Source: Morella rubra
Lineage: Eukaryota > Streptophyta > Magnoliopsida > Fagales > Myricaceae
Length of the DNA: 64,000 nucleotides
Reading direction: 5' to 3'
Assembly: GCA_003952965.2 (NCBI GenBank)
Contig: RXIC02000084.1
Location: 1 to 64,000 of the forward strand
Positions 49,383 through 61,726 of this stretch are shown here, piece after piece. A program made the translations under genes and the position numbers. The notes under the pieces were generated by a model. It was not told the origin of the DNA. It saw only the letters and a list, made by a program, of their open reading frames with translations, and ran no database searches. Position 1 is the first letter of the stretch; every line of letters begins with the position of its first letter.

Positions 49383-52300
49383 CTACAGATTCCCATTTGA
49401 AGCTGATTGGAAAAAGCGTGAAACCTCCCGATAAAGTTGTTGAGCTTCGAACGGTTTTGAAACAAACCCATCCATCCCACATTTTAGAGATTCATCATGT
49501 GTAGCCTGGATTACATCTGCCGTCATGGCCAAAATGGGAACATGCCAGTTTGAAACATTATCACAACCCTCGACGGATGCTTCTCCATGTTGATACACTG
49601 AGTATTGATACTGCGTTCCATTTCCCTAATTCTTTTTGTGGCTTCAAACCTGTGATGGAGGGAGATTAAATGGGTCTTAGATCTAGTAATTGATCTGCCA
49701 CTCATGTCAACAAAAAATAGCAAACATATAATAAGATCAACAATAGAAAGAGCAAAGCAAGTAGCACATACCCGTCCATTTCTGGCATTTGAATGTCCAT
49801 GAAACAGGCATCAAATAGGTGAGGTGGCTTAAGTAATGAGATTGCCTTTTTTCCATTGTCTGCACAGACCACATCAGCTCCGTACTTCTTCAAAGCACCA
49901 GCAGCTACTCGGAGATTCACATTATTGTCATCTACAATAAGAATTTTCCTCCCAAGAAGAAGATTGCACAGAGACAAACCAGGGAGCTCCCCGTTGCGGG
50001 GATTCCCCTTGTTCCCAACACCCATAGCTCGCTGTAATGAGGCAGCAAGCATGCTAGCTCTCAGGGGCTTCATGATGACTGGTGGAGCGTAATTAGTAGA
50101 AGCTGCAGCATTTGTTCTCAATGAACTGATGGAATTAGCTAGAAGGAACAACTTAGGTGGAATCCCAGGCTCGACTTTTTTTAAATTATTAATGAAAAGA
50201 GCTGAAATGGCTGAATCCCTATCCCAAACATCCTGTTCAACGAGGACCATATCAGTACCTGTATTGGCACTGCTTATGTTAGACAAACCTTGATTCAAAT
50301 CAGGGACTACTTCAACACGAATTCCAAGCCGTTGGATATGATATTTTGACACCTTGGAGCGGACAGGTCTGGCGTCCACAACTAATGCTGTCATGCCCTG
50401 GAATTCGGAAGACACAGAATTGGATTGGCTGTTGATTTGCTGGCTTTTATGCTCAATTGGAGCAGCCATTGTTGAAGACAGCAGTAAATGTAAAGTAAAG
50501 CCGTATCTTTGGTATGCTCACAAAACCAATTTCCCCATTCATAAGGCCAACTAAACACTTGCTTATGCTGAGGCCAATACCTGTGCCCCCATGCGTTCGG
50601 GAGATGGATGGACCCACTTGCATAAAAGGAGTGAAAACACGAGATTGTGCTTCGTTAGGGATCCCTACTCCTGTATCCTCAACAGATACAATTACGTTGA
50701 TAGGGTCAGAGAAGGACAATGAGAGAGGACATGGGGATCCCTCTTGACTGAGAGTCTTAAATCCTTCCCAGCTGCAGCACCTATCTGCAACAGGGAATCC
50801 ACTCAAGGTATTCTTTGATGATGATTCTGCCTCAACTTCTATTGAACCAATTACCTCCTCAACAAGATGAACTGTGACGAATATGTGTCCTTTCTCTGTG
50901 AACTGCAATATAAATAAGTTTCAGTTTGCTATTTATGCAAAGAACACGTTGGAGAGCTTCATATTCATCCTCTCATATTTAAACTTCCATGACAACACCA
51001 TTAACAGCTATAGCACAATTCGAAACATGAGCATTTTTACAAGAAGTTCGTTCTTTACATCCACTTAACTTCATTATTTATTCATTCTCCACAAATAGAA
51101 GGGAAGGCACTTTTCAACCAAAATGCAAACTTATTACATGTCAAACAAATCTATGGTTACATGGAGTAATGCGTGGATGGATTCTTGTTATTGACTATTC
51201 CCCACCCCCAACCTTTTTTTCCTTTTATGAATATCCCATACAGTAGTGGAAACCAGTATCTGACTCTTTATTTCTCCCAACAGTTTGTCAACCATGTTCC
51301 ATAACATTTTAGAACCTATCGCACTTACTTTGATTGAGTTACCCATAAGATTGGTAATGATTTGACGAAACCTTCCAGGATCACCGATTAGCATTTCAGG
51401 AACCCGATCTGAGATATATACTGCAAGCTGCTCTTCCCACAAGTTGGCCATGCAAATCCCACCAATTCAGTTATTAGACAATAAAAGCACTTAATGAGGG
51501 ACAATGCAAAACTAGAAACATGTATCACCTCCACTCCTTTTTCTTGGGACTTTCCAGAAAAGAGTGATAGGACATCATCCAAAATTGCTCGCAGATCAAA
51601 CCGCACTGCCTCAAGCTCAAGCCTGCCAGATTCGATCTTTGCCTGGTCTAAAACCTCATTGATGAGTGAGACAAGAGCTTTTCCACTGGCCTGTGCTGTT
51701 CTGACATAATCTTGTTGAGTAACATCTAGATCTGTATCCATCAGCATATCCAACATTCCTGAAAAATTAACAGCATTGCAGTGTCAAGGCTCAAAAAGCT
51801 CCATCTTGAACATTAGGCCATACATAGTGCAATATATTAAAGGAGAGTTTCAGAACTCACCAAGAACACCATTCATTGGGGTCCTGATCTCATGGGAGAC
51901 GGTAGCAAGGAACTATAAAAGATTGAAATTCAATTAGGACCATATGCACATGAGACAAGTACCCAAACAAGGTTATATTTAATAAGTAAGACATCAAAAT
52001 ACCTGGGACTTAGCAACATCAGCAGCTTCAGCTCGTTTTTTTAGTTCCATCATCTTGTGGCAATCATCTTCCACTTTGGCAATTCGATTGACAGTTGCAT
52101 GGAATATATATCCAACAAGTAATGCAATCACAAGGATGCCAAATGAAGTTGTTATTGCAAGCCATGGCCATGGTGGTTTTTTATTGAATCTGTATCAAGA
52201 ATGAACTTAGTCTTGCACCCACTACAAGTCATCAACTCCCAAATTTCAGTTATTATCTTCCTCAGAAGCAAAAGGAGACTCTGATTACTTGAGAACCAGT

Positions 52301-54679
52301 AACCGCAAAGACACATTAGGTGGTGTTTGAGTCCAAAATTTTGGCCATAATTAAAAAAATTATAAAATAATCTCTCCCCCCATCAAATTATCTTTTTCAT
52401 TATAATATGCATTCAAATCTTTCTCTCTCACTTTTTCATCAACTCCCATAAACTATTTCACTTTTTCATCAACTCCCATATCACAAAAATTTGAACACTC
52501 AAACATCACCTAAGTTATTGAAGAGGGATAAGTGAGATGATAACAGCATCTTATTACACCCACTTTTTAAAGTGAAAATAAGAGACAAATTTTTCAGAAT
52601 ACAGAAATGACGCGGTATTAATTGGTTTACAAAGTGGACAAAGAGGTCTATATGACAGATTCTGAACCCAGAATAAGCAGAATAGAGAAGAGCTTATTTT
52701 TACCGGCAATGCATCTCATGCTTCCTTAAGGGATCTCCAAAGTTAAGGGTGCTAACATGCCGCAAGCCATCCTCTGATACACTTGAACCATACATGCTGA
52801 TTGGATGTGAGTGATTGGTAGTGTCATATACATTCACGAGAATGGTCTGTTTACTAGCAAGCTGTTGAAGCAACTTCTCCACAAGCGACTCAATATCAAA
52901 CACTCCACCAAGATACCTGCTTGGCAGCAGCCACAAGAAAAGGTTTCTTAGTAATGTTTTATTTATATTCACGTGATAGACCTAAATGCTGCTCGGATAA
53001 GGGTGTGGTAGTGTCATATATAAACTTGAGAATCATTAGGCCGTCTCTACCTTTCCATATGTCACAGGCTTTAAATCCATAATATATACAGCCTTCACAT
53101 GCCAAAATTCATATTCTATATACATATTTCTTCTATTCCTTTGTTCCTAAACCGGGGCAGAAGATGGGATTTCGTGGGATTCAGAATCCATAATGAGGCA
53201 TTCCCAATCAACTTTAAACCATTTATCTAAGGAAACTTACCCATCAGTTGCTTGGATCCTCTCATTTGGCGTAGCATTTGAGGGGAGATCCATCTTGTAC
53301 ACAGCAAATGTCAATATAACTCCAAGACGGTTACTTTTCACTAGCCTGAAAGGAGCAGTTAGAACTCCCTTCCCTAATTTTCTTGCACGCAAAACATTTT
53401 CACGGTCTTCCTGTTGGTACATAATTGATTCACATATTCTGATTAGCAACCATATATGCAATCCACTACTTCAAAGACAACCGCGATACAACGGCTAACT
53501 TCAAAGATGATGAAAAGAAACTTGCCTTCCCGGAGAGCATATCAAGTGAAACCACGTGAGCAATTGTATCCTGTGCAAAGATGACAGGAGCATATTCTTC
53601 TTCCTGAATTGGAGATGGTTCTAAGGCTTCTGGGGTATAGTCATCCTCATGAACGGGGTTTTGTTCGAGTGCATCCATACTCTTAATAGTCCATCCTTGT
53701 TGCTTCTCAAATTGTTCCCTTTCTGAGTGGAGCACCCTTACAGCATATGCCACACCACTTGTGAGAGGCCTCTCAAAAGCAGTTCGTTCCGTGTACCTTG
53801 CAAAAGTCCTCTGTAGGTTGTGAAAGTTAGATTGTTTTGTTAACTAGATACTAGTGTTCGTAGGCAAAAGAACTGAGATCTGGTCTTAAATTAACCAAAA
53901 TTAACCAATAGCATAGGAATATCATCACATATCGCAACTATGCAATGATTCTAGAACAATGATAAGCTACATAATTAAGAACAGTGACTTGATCCAAATA
54001 AAGGAGGTCACCGGACAAATAGTCCAAGAGTGGTTCGTGAATGAAGACATATGCCTCATAATTATGATTCTTGGCATAGAGTCTCAATCGAAAAAACAAG
54101 GTAATAGCGAGACAATTAAGCACTTACACGGGAGAGTTATAGATCCCTCCAGATTTTAGTGAATTAATCTAACATGAAAGGAAATCAATGTACCTGATCA
54201 ATAGCCGACGGATTCTTGCCATGGTGAAAGGTTGAGATCATAATGGACATGGCTTGGATATGATTCATACTCACATTAAACTGATCCTGCAACATTCTAG
54301 CCCTCTCGTCACACATACTTGCAAGGGTCTCTTTCCTCTTCTCGGTAGCTTGGAAGCTCATGTACCAGAAGATCCACAAAGACACCATGGTCCAACCAAG
54401 AACCCATGTAATCAAGAGCTTCCTCCACCAAGCTTTTGGGACTCTCTTGGACCCAAGATACTGGTAGTAATGATGGTGGACCTTACAACTGTTCCCTGAG
54501 ATTTTTTCCCACCATTTGAGCCACATCTTGACACTATCACCAAGCAAACCCGTCTTGGTGTCCAAGATTCCACTATTGGCAAACCAGTTCATGGAAATTA
54601 CAGACACAATCCAGCAACATAGCATCCAAAGGAGATGCCCCACCTTTAAACCAAACTCAACTACGTGAAGCAAACTCAT
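49383..54679 (-). CDS. HK3: Cytokinin receptor histidine kinase (AHK3-type), frame broken as sequenced
   Basis: Exons on the minus strand: 54679-54194, 53810-53526, 53410-53241, 52916-52704, 52189-52003, 51912-51861, 51758-51529, 51427-51329, 50902-49772 and 49649-49383, about 1,039 codons, the usual AHK3 length. Order: [10 protein letters not shown] start, N-terminal TM segments, CHASE cytokinin-binding domain (from about residue 130, with [11 protein letters not shown]), a second TM, the dimerisation/phospho-acceptor motif [10 protein letters not shown] with His454, HATPase motifs ([25 protein letters not shown]), a degenerate receiver, and a true receiver with VDDNNVNLR and [12 protein letters not shown]. 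The protein is an ER/plasma-membrane receptor feeding the His-Asp phosphorelay. Two frame breaks (near 50,455-50,506 and 49,598) end the literal translation at 50453, after about 723 residues, before both receiver domains. Intron 2 is GC-AG. Intron 4 contains a MITE. A separate exon around 55,270-55,480 (CAG|GTTGGT donor) may be the 5' leader. Confidence 0.93.
50453..50506 (-). other. Frameshift cluster in the histidine kinase
   Basis: In coding orientation the reading [17 protein letters not shown] runs into a TGA at 50453-50455, while the conserved continuation [10 protein letters not shown] lies in another frame starting at about 50,466. Just before it, IRLYFTFT stands where IGSTFTFT is expected, consistent with one extra base near 50,503 and one lost base near 50,494. 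Exon 9 is 1131 nt where the flanking phases require a remainder of two. Confidence 0.8.
52319..52510. mobile_element. Tourist-like MITE in histidine-kinase intron 4
   Basis: Ends GGTGGTGTTTGAG and CTCAAACATCACC are inverted repeats with one mismatch, extended by AAAATTTTGG/CAAAAATTTG. Flanking trinucleotides are TTA and TAA, so the duplication is either mutated or the border is off by one. The interior has two direct copies of CACTTTTTCATCAACTCCC. It shares its ends with the element at 28.5 kb. Confidence 0.6.
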
Positions 54680-56721
54680 CAACAACAGTGCCCAACACAA
54701 GCTAAGAAGAAATAGTAACAATACGAGGTGAGTTTGACTTCTTGCTACTTGCACGAGAGACAGAGGATCAAATAAACAGAAACTTCCTCGCTAAAACTAA
54801 AATCAAAAGAAAAAACAAAAACAAAACTCGGAAGAAGTTCAAGAAAAAGAATGAAGCTTCTACACCTCCAAATTCACTAAAAGGACGTGGACTGAGAAGG
54901 ATGTCTAGAAGTGGGAAGATGCTATCTTATCTACCCAGCTTCAAATTGGGAATGCCAGAGGAAACCCAAATTTTACGGGAGATAAGACGTCAAAATGCAA
55001 AAAGGGAATCAAAAGACTCCCAAGATTCTGAATTTCCAATCCGAAACAATTTGAATTTATTCTCTTTAAGTACCAACCAAAACCCAGGACAAGAAATGGG
55101 CTAAACTAGCCAACAAAGATTCGAAATTTAGTTAACCAAATCAGAAGACCAACCACCGATAAAGAATCTGACAGGAAATCTAGTTTATATGAGTTTTTAA
55201 CTTACTGAAATCCACCGGAAGGAATTTTAGCATGTGGGAATTAAAGTTGGACTCTATGAGTAAACCAACCTGAATACACCTATACACAGAGGCAGAACAA
55301 TAAGGGCCAGAAACGGTAGCAGAAGAAGCAGCTGTAGGAGAAAAATAAGGTGAGCAGAATGAATTCATGGAGAACAAAAGAATCTGTGAAAAAAAAAAGA
55401 TGAGAAGAATATGGTGGTAGAAATGTCTGCTAGCACAGGCCATTATCTCTATCCACATAGGCCATACCACCCAACCCAAAAAAATATATTTTAAAGCGCA
55501 ACAGTTATTTTAACATTTAATATTTTAATTAATTAATACTATCATATAATATAATAAAAATTATATTAAGGGCATAAAAGGTATAGTGCCACTGAGCAGA
55601 AATCGCTGCTTTTTTCCCAGCTTTCCTTTTGCCAACTTTCCTTTGTGTTCCGCATACCTTATCCATCCAATACCAGGTAGACAACTTCTACACGCCAAAT
55701 CGTTTTTTTAAAGCACTTAAAAACTCTGCGTTTCTATGACTGTACTGCCTATAGGACAGAATTACCCTTGCATGGAAACAGAATTCAACTTTGCTGCCCG
55801 AATGGCATCAGATACCTGTACTTTCCCCTAATCACCATTTGCCATGACAGAGAGAGAGAGACCAAGAGTCAAAAAGATTAGGTAAAGAGGTAAGCCACCC
55901 CATGATTAGAACCTCTCAAGGTGTTATTTATCTTTTTTACTGTTTTGGAATCTCCATCAACTTGCAGGCATACAGCTCTAAATTCATTGGAAAGCCCCCA
56001 TATAGAAAATAAAAATAAAAATAAAAAAAAAAAAAAAAGAAAACAAATTTCTTAAACTTTGGAGTTTTAGGGCTTAAGACAAGAGGAGAGTTGATCCTAT
56101 GCAATAATATAGGATGAGATTGAGAGGGTGACTTTTAAACCTATAAAATAACTTAATATATATTATATAATCTTGTGATTTACTATAACCTCACAAATAA
56201 AAGATTACCATCATCCAAAAAAATGGAGTATTTTTTTTTTAATCTTTGGTGATATTGACATCTCATCTGATTTGTAAGTTGAAAGTAAAAGCCCCACCAA
56301 TGATAATATAAACCTTTTTATAGTGTAACAGTACAGAGTTTGTGGTTGTAAGTTGTAACCAACCCCCAAAGTCCAACCCTAAGGGCAAATAGGTTGGGTC
56401 CCTTGATGGCTTTTTACAATTTGTTTACCGTATGGGAAGCAACGAGGAGCATTGGTTGGACATGGAAGAAAGGTAGGCTTGTTAAATACGGGTTCGACCC
56501 GAGGGCAACACGGTCATTTCGAGGAGCGAGGAGTAGCAAGGAGAGGAGGGTTCAAGACGAGACGACAACAAATGACAAGATAGTAATTTTGGGAATAAAG
56601 CGGTGGCAAAGGTGTGATGGGGGCGCTTTAATCAAGGCTCGTCACGAAGTGATTAGGCCATCACTACTCCACAACATCCTCTTTTTGGTGTCCTCTGGGT
56701 CTGGGGAGCCCTAACGGGACA

Positions 56722-56895
56722 GCGACGTCCCACGTCAGCGCACCGGTTCTCTGGCTTTAGCCAATCCGGTTGTCCTACGTGGAAGCCCCATAATGGCTAT
56801 GTCCCACTACGTGTCACCTGTGGGGCTGGGATAAAATTTGGAAGCATCTCCCTCCCACGTGTGCACAGAGCTCTCTCTCTCCCCTCTCTCTCTCT
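56722..56895. promoter_or_regulatory. ACGT-core cluster, promoter-like, no gene attached
   Basis: Five ACGT cores occur in about 140 bp: GACGTCC, CACGTCA, TACGTGG, TACGTGTC and CACGTGTG, followed by a CT-rich tract as in plant 5' leaders. Such clusters are typical of ABA/light-responsive promoters. No recognisable ORF follows in either direction within 1 kb. Confidence 0.3.
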
Positions 56896-59177
56896 CATAC
56901 TACCTTTTTTTTTTTTGTGGAACGAAGGTGGTCGCCTGTCGGCACTCTTCGAATTATTTTTTTTTTTCCCCTTTGTGAACTAACTAATAGAAGTGCTGCT
57001 TCATTTAAAACTTAAAACCAATTGAATATGCCCAAAAATTTAGGCTGCTGTCCTTTCATTTTTCTATTAAGGCACTATACCCTTATGTGGGGGGGTTCAC
57101 TTTCGATTTAATAGACGTGCGATCCAAAATTTTTGAGTGGACCTAGGCAAAGGCCATAATGCTTCGGCGCGACCTGATTCCATTTAAATTCAGCTAACAA
57201 GGACTCGACAAAGGGCTGCAAGTCGCTTTCTCATTTGTTAACATTTATAGGCATAGTGATCTGAAGTCCATTTTCAAACATATTTTCCAGACTACGAGAC
57301 AAAAGTCTGCCACTATGGGATATAGGAGAACGCCATTTAATTGTGGTCATTAAAATGGAGAAAAAAAATGCATAATGATTATATAAGAAGAGTAGTTTAT
57401 TGCAGTGCGAAGTTGCAGTAACATGATTGATGTCAAAACATAAATAGACACATATTATAAATTGATGCTACTTATCTTCTGACCTTACCGAATAAAAGAC
57501 AAATATCTCTGCCCCCCCAAAAGATGCCAGACATTGAGTGGAAAGGACCCGTGTGGATTGATTTTGGCTTTGTTTATTTGTTAATTTTTTTTCCTTTTTT
57601 TCTTAATTATTAATACTTTAGGCAAAATGTTGCAATATATATCCTATACCATGTTTGAAGGAGGCATTCCAAAAAGTCATTATGGGTACCGTAACCCATT
57701 ACCCAAATACGGTTAGCATTTCATTAAGGTTATTTATTTTTAATGCTCGTTTTCTTCACCCATAGTGATGAAAAATCCCACGTTGAGCTATATTCCAATT
57801 TCCCTAATGAAGTTGACATTAAGGATTAAATTTGTCCTAGGCAACTAACAAAGTTGACATTGGTGAGGAGCATTAAAAAAAGTTCAAACATGGAAGAATC
57901 CGTCCAATGAAACTCTCCCCAATTAAATAAATCTTACGTGACTTTTTCGAAAGCTTATTTTAAAAGTCCGATCAGCCGAAAATGGGAAAGCAGTCTAAGG
58001 TGGTATAATATTATATAAACTGTAAAAAAAGCTATTTGTCTTAGGTCGACAGCAACTTTGCAAGTGAAGTATATAGGGCTCGTTTGAACACGTTAGTCCA
58101 GTTTTCAAAGTATGCGTACGACTGATGTATTTTTGTCTCTTCGTTGGGTTGTTTATTTAATGAGATAGGTGTCGGCTAGCTGCAAGCCCCATATCTCTAG
58201 TGGAAAACTTAATTCGTAAAATAAGCTGGAGGGGAAAGAATCCAAGGCTATTAATTCGTAAAATAATTAGTTAAACTAATTAATCAATTTTTTATTTTTG
58301 TAGTAACGAGGATTGTACTAAAGTGTTGTACTTTGAGAAATTTTAACTTACCTGAATATATACTGAAAATACCAGTTTTTTTTTTTTTTTTTTAATTTCA
58401 TTGATTCTAGTTCCTTCTGATTTGATTGTTTCGAGAATATACTAGCTTTTCCAAGATTTTTGAACTTATTTACCATTTGAAACACCCTTTTAAAAAAAGT
58501 GTCCCAATGCACTACCCAATATTGATCCTATCAACATGTATATTTATATAATAAAAGTTCATGTTGGTAGTATTCGTTGTGTACGCATGTGTTAATTCAA
58601 TGACTTGAGAAGGTAACTTACGAATATAATATACACAAGAAAGAAAAAATAATGAAATATTAATTAACTTTCGTAAAAATATTATTGACATTTCAGAGAG
58701 AGAGAGAGGAATGCATGCATTACAAAAATTAATAAAATACGAGGAAGTTCTGTCTAACCCGCAAAGGAAAGGAATTGATTAATTGGGCGGGGGGGGGAAG
58801 GGGTTTCAATATACATGGGAAGAACCAAAACATAATAAAATAACCTAAAATGTGTCTTATAGGAGCAAAACTAATAAACATACTCAGGTCACTCTCATCT
58901 GCAATGGCCTTTTTCCCCATTGCCAAACAAAGTAGATGTCAGAGATTACGGCATTTCACCCACCGCGACGGAAAACGGATGACGGCATGCTGTCGTGGGC
59001 AAGTGGGTTTAAAAGTCTCTTCCCACAAGGTTCTCTCTTTTGCTCGCTACACTCTTATCTCTTTAATCTGGTGGAATTTCACTTTTAGTTTAATATTTAC
59101 CATATTGGTTTTTTATGTTTTTTTCGTTCTTTCAGTCCATGTTAGATGCCGGCTGACGCCAACCCACTATCAGAGCC

Positions 59178-59256
59178 CCACACGTGGCCTGTTCGGAGAG
59201 GATCAGTGGTATATATACATACGTGGGCGGTGGGAGGATGTAACCCAACGTGGGGA
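59178..59256 (+). promoter_or_regulatory. Second ACGT cluster with TATA box
   Basis: CACGTGGCC at 59181, TATATATA at about 59210-59217, then TACGTGGG and AACGTGGGG. The arrangement resembles a core promoter but no gene is recognisable downstream. Confidence 0.3.
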
Positions 59257-61726
59257 ATGAGGATTAGGGTACAATGCCATTAATTATGTTCAATGGGGGA
59301 GATTAATATAATGGAGATATTTCTTCTAAAGAACAAAAAAAAAATTATTTTTTTTCGTGGTGGACCAAGAAGCCCATTAAGGGTTTTGTGTGATAGCGAT
59401 GCGTCCACACTACGATCTATAGTGAGAATTGGCCAAACCTGAATTCTTTTCGAGTTTTTTCGGACCTAACAGGGAACAACCTTGTCGAGCTTTGGGAATA
59501 TACTTTAAATAGTTAAGCTTGATTAGAGAGCGGGGATTAGAACAAGAAGCACGCCATAATGAATTAAAATGGGGTACCAAAGCGCCGCATGCAGCATCAA
59601 ATCATAAAAAATGTGTTAATTTTGGTTGGTCGTTTCCGGCTCTTGGCGTGACTCATACCGCAATAGCCAAACCCAATGATAATGCACTACTAATCTGACT
59701 TTTGAAAAAGGGGACTTCAGACCCAATCCTGGAGGAGTTTGACACTTTCTTTTTTGGCTTCTTTTATTTTTTCTGGGTTGATTGTCCTCGGAGATAAGGA
59801 AAATCGGTAGCTATTCTGGTTATATTTATAATATAAAGTATATCATCCAAAGACGAAGGACGAGGAGATTCATTGAACTGAATGGGGAGATAGTGGAATT
59901 GACATTTATACGTGCATTCTTTAAACGGTATAGTTTAAAGATGCTCTGAAGGGTAAACCCTGCTGATCTCTCGTTGAATGGTGGAGTCCTTTTTTTTTTT
60001 TCTTTTTTCTTTTTTCTCCAGAACAGTGGAGTCTTTGTTCTGAATGATTTTGACATTAATTGTGAACGCCGGGACCTTTTATTACCAACGGGGAACCTGG
60101 CCTGTGAGTCTGTGACATATTTAAGATAACTCCAGCCACCAAAGAACCTGTGTATGTAAGGAGACCGGAGGCGCATTGATTGCTGATTAATAACTCCCGT
60201 GAACGCACCAGCTTGATCTGTCTGGGACATCTAAATTTCGATGTACTCCTGGGTCAAACTGTCCTCCTCTTCTCCAACTTAAATGGTGGAATAAGTTTGT
60301 CCGAGCTGCAAATCACTTCTCCTCTTCTCCTGTGGCTGTGAATGCTTTTCGACTGAAACATTGGCCCGACAATTAAGATGCTGGAATCATCGAGCACTCC
60401 ATTTTGGGTCGTCCGAAACCGGACATTTCAAGCTAAACAGGATTAGCTAAGAAAACCAAATTTGATACCCAAAGCAATAGTTGACTTGCTCGTTTACAAC
60501 CATATTTTCTCTTTTAGCTGTTTACCTAATTTGTGTAAATCTTTATCAAATCTGTCCTCACTACCATTTCCAAACCAATTTAGACCTCAAGGTTAAAAAC
60601 GTAAATCCCATAAACAAGTCCTAAGTCTCACCTGTTTCCCACTACAACAAAAAGGTCTCTACTTGAAGTGCATCACAAACAACCAGTATGTTGCGAAAGT
60701 AGATAGGCCCATCAAGGTCACTTTGTAAATCAAAATATGAGGTTTTTATTAAATTTTGAGAGAAAGTGGAAAAAAAATAGAATTTGATGGAAGTTTGTGA
60801 AAAAATGGGGAGAGAGATGTTTAACTAAATTTTTTATATTTATTATAGTACCTCCCTATGAACGGGAGACCAGATCGTTGGTTGTGAACGTTAACCTCTT
60901 TGATAGGCTTTCGGTAAAAACAATGCATGAAGCATTAATTCTCACTTTAGGGTCTCAATATAATCCTATTAGCCTAGATGAATGGAAGAGGTTATGGAAA
61001 TTAAAAATTTAGGCACAATTTAGATTACTCTTATGGAAGTTTGCGTGGGATATCCTTTTAACCTAAGCGAGGATTGACGGGGTCATCCATCAATTTGTTC
61101 TGGGAGTTTGGAAACGGCTTAACACTTATTTTGGAGTGTCTGACGGTCTGTATCATTTGGAGGGAAGCCCCCTTGGCCCATTATGATTAATCATTACTCT
61201 TCTTTTTTGATAAACCATTGAATTCAAATCATTCTTAATCCGGGCTTGCACTTGAGAATTCTCTGTGCAGAGGTATGGTTGTTTGTAGCTAATGTACTGG
61301 ACAAATCGTGGCACTAAAGGAATCTAGGGCTTGTTTGGAAATGGGTCCAGGTTCTGGTTTATGGTCCTGGTCCTGGTTTTGGTTCTAAAGTTGGACTCGC
61401 TGAACCCTTGCCCACGAAAACTAGAGCCCTCTCCCACATAGCTTGCCAGCACATACGCCTACCTAATGCACTGTGGTCAAGATCCAAGTATCTGAGCAGC
61501 ACCTATAATAAATTGTCTACCACATGTGGGTCCTGATAGAACGTCCACATCGGAACGACAGCTATTCATTCCAAAATAAATGGCATCTATTCTACCACGC
61601 CAGACATTGTACGCTCTCTCTCTTTCCTTCTGTCTCTTTTATTTTTTTCCTTTGCCTCATCGAGTTGTGACCTCCTCAAGATCGTCGTTCGCGATTCTCA
61701 AGTACTGAAAACAAGATAATAAATTT

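Larger units (their letters stand above)
55480..60840. other. Gene-poor intergenic region
   Basis: No gene is supported on either strand over 5.3 kb. It contains A/T homopolymers, (AG) tracts near 55,849 and 58,697, a G-run near 58,788, and two ACGT-rich promoter-like clusters listed separately. Frames at 56394-56714 and 59826-60230 show no recognisable domain. Confidence 0.5.

Noticed and set aside
54742..55104. 120-codon Lys-rich plus-strand ORF
   Set aside because: Antisense to the histidine-kinase leader; low-complexity Lys/Asn composition from A-rich sequence.
55180..55479. Hydrophobic minus-strand ORF as an N-terminal extension of the histidine kinase
   Set aside because: The AHK3 family start [10 protein letters not shown] lies downstream and matches without an extension; this stretch is better read as a possible 5' leader exon.
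56394..56714. 106-codon plus-strand ORF
   Set aside because: No domain recognised and no splice partners; located before the ACGT cluster rather than after it.
59826..60230. 134-codon minus-strand ORF
   Set aside because: Includes a Lys run from a poly-T tract and has no family features.
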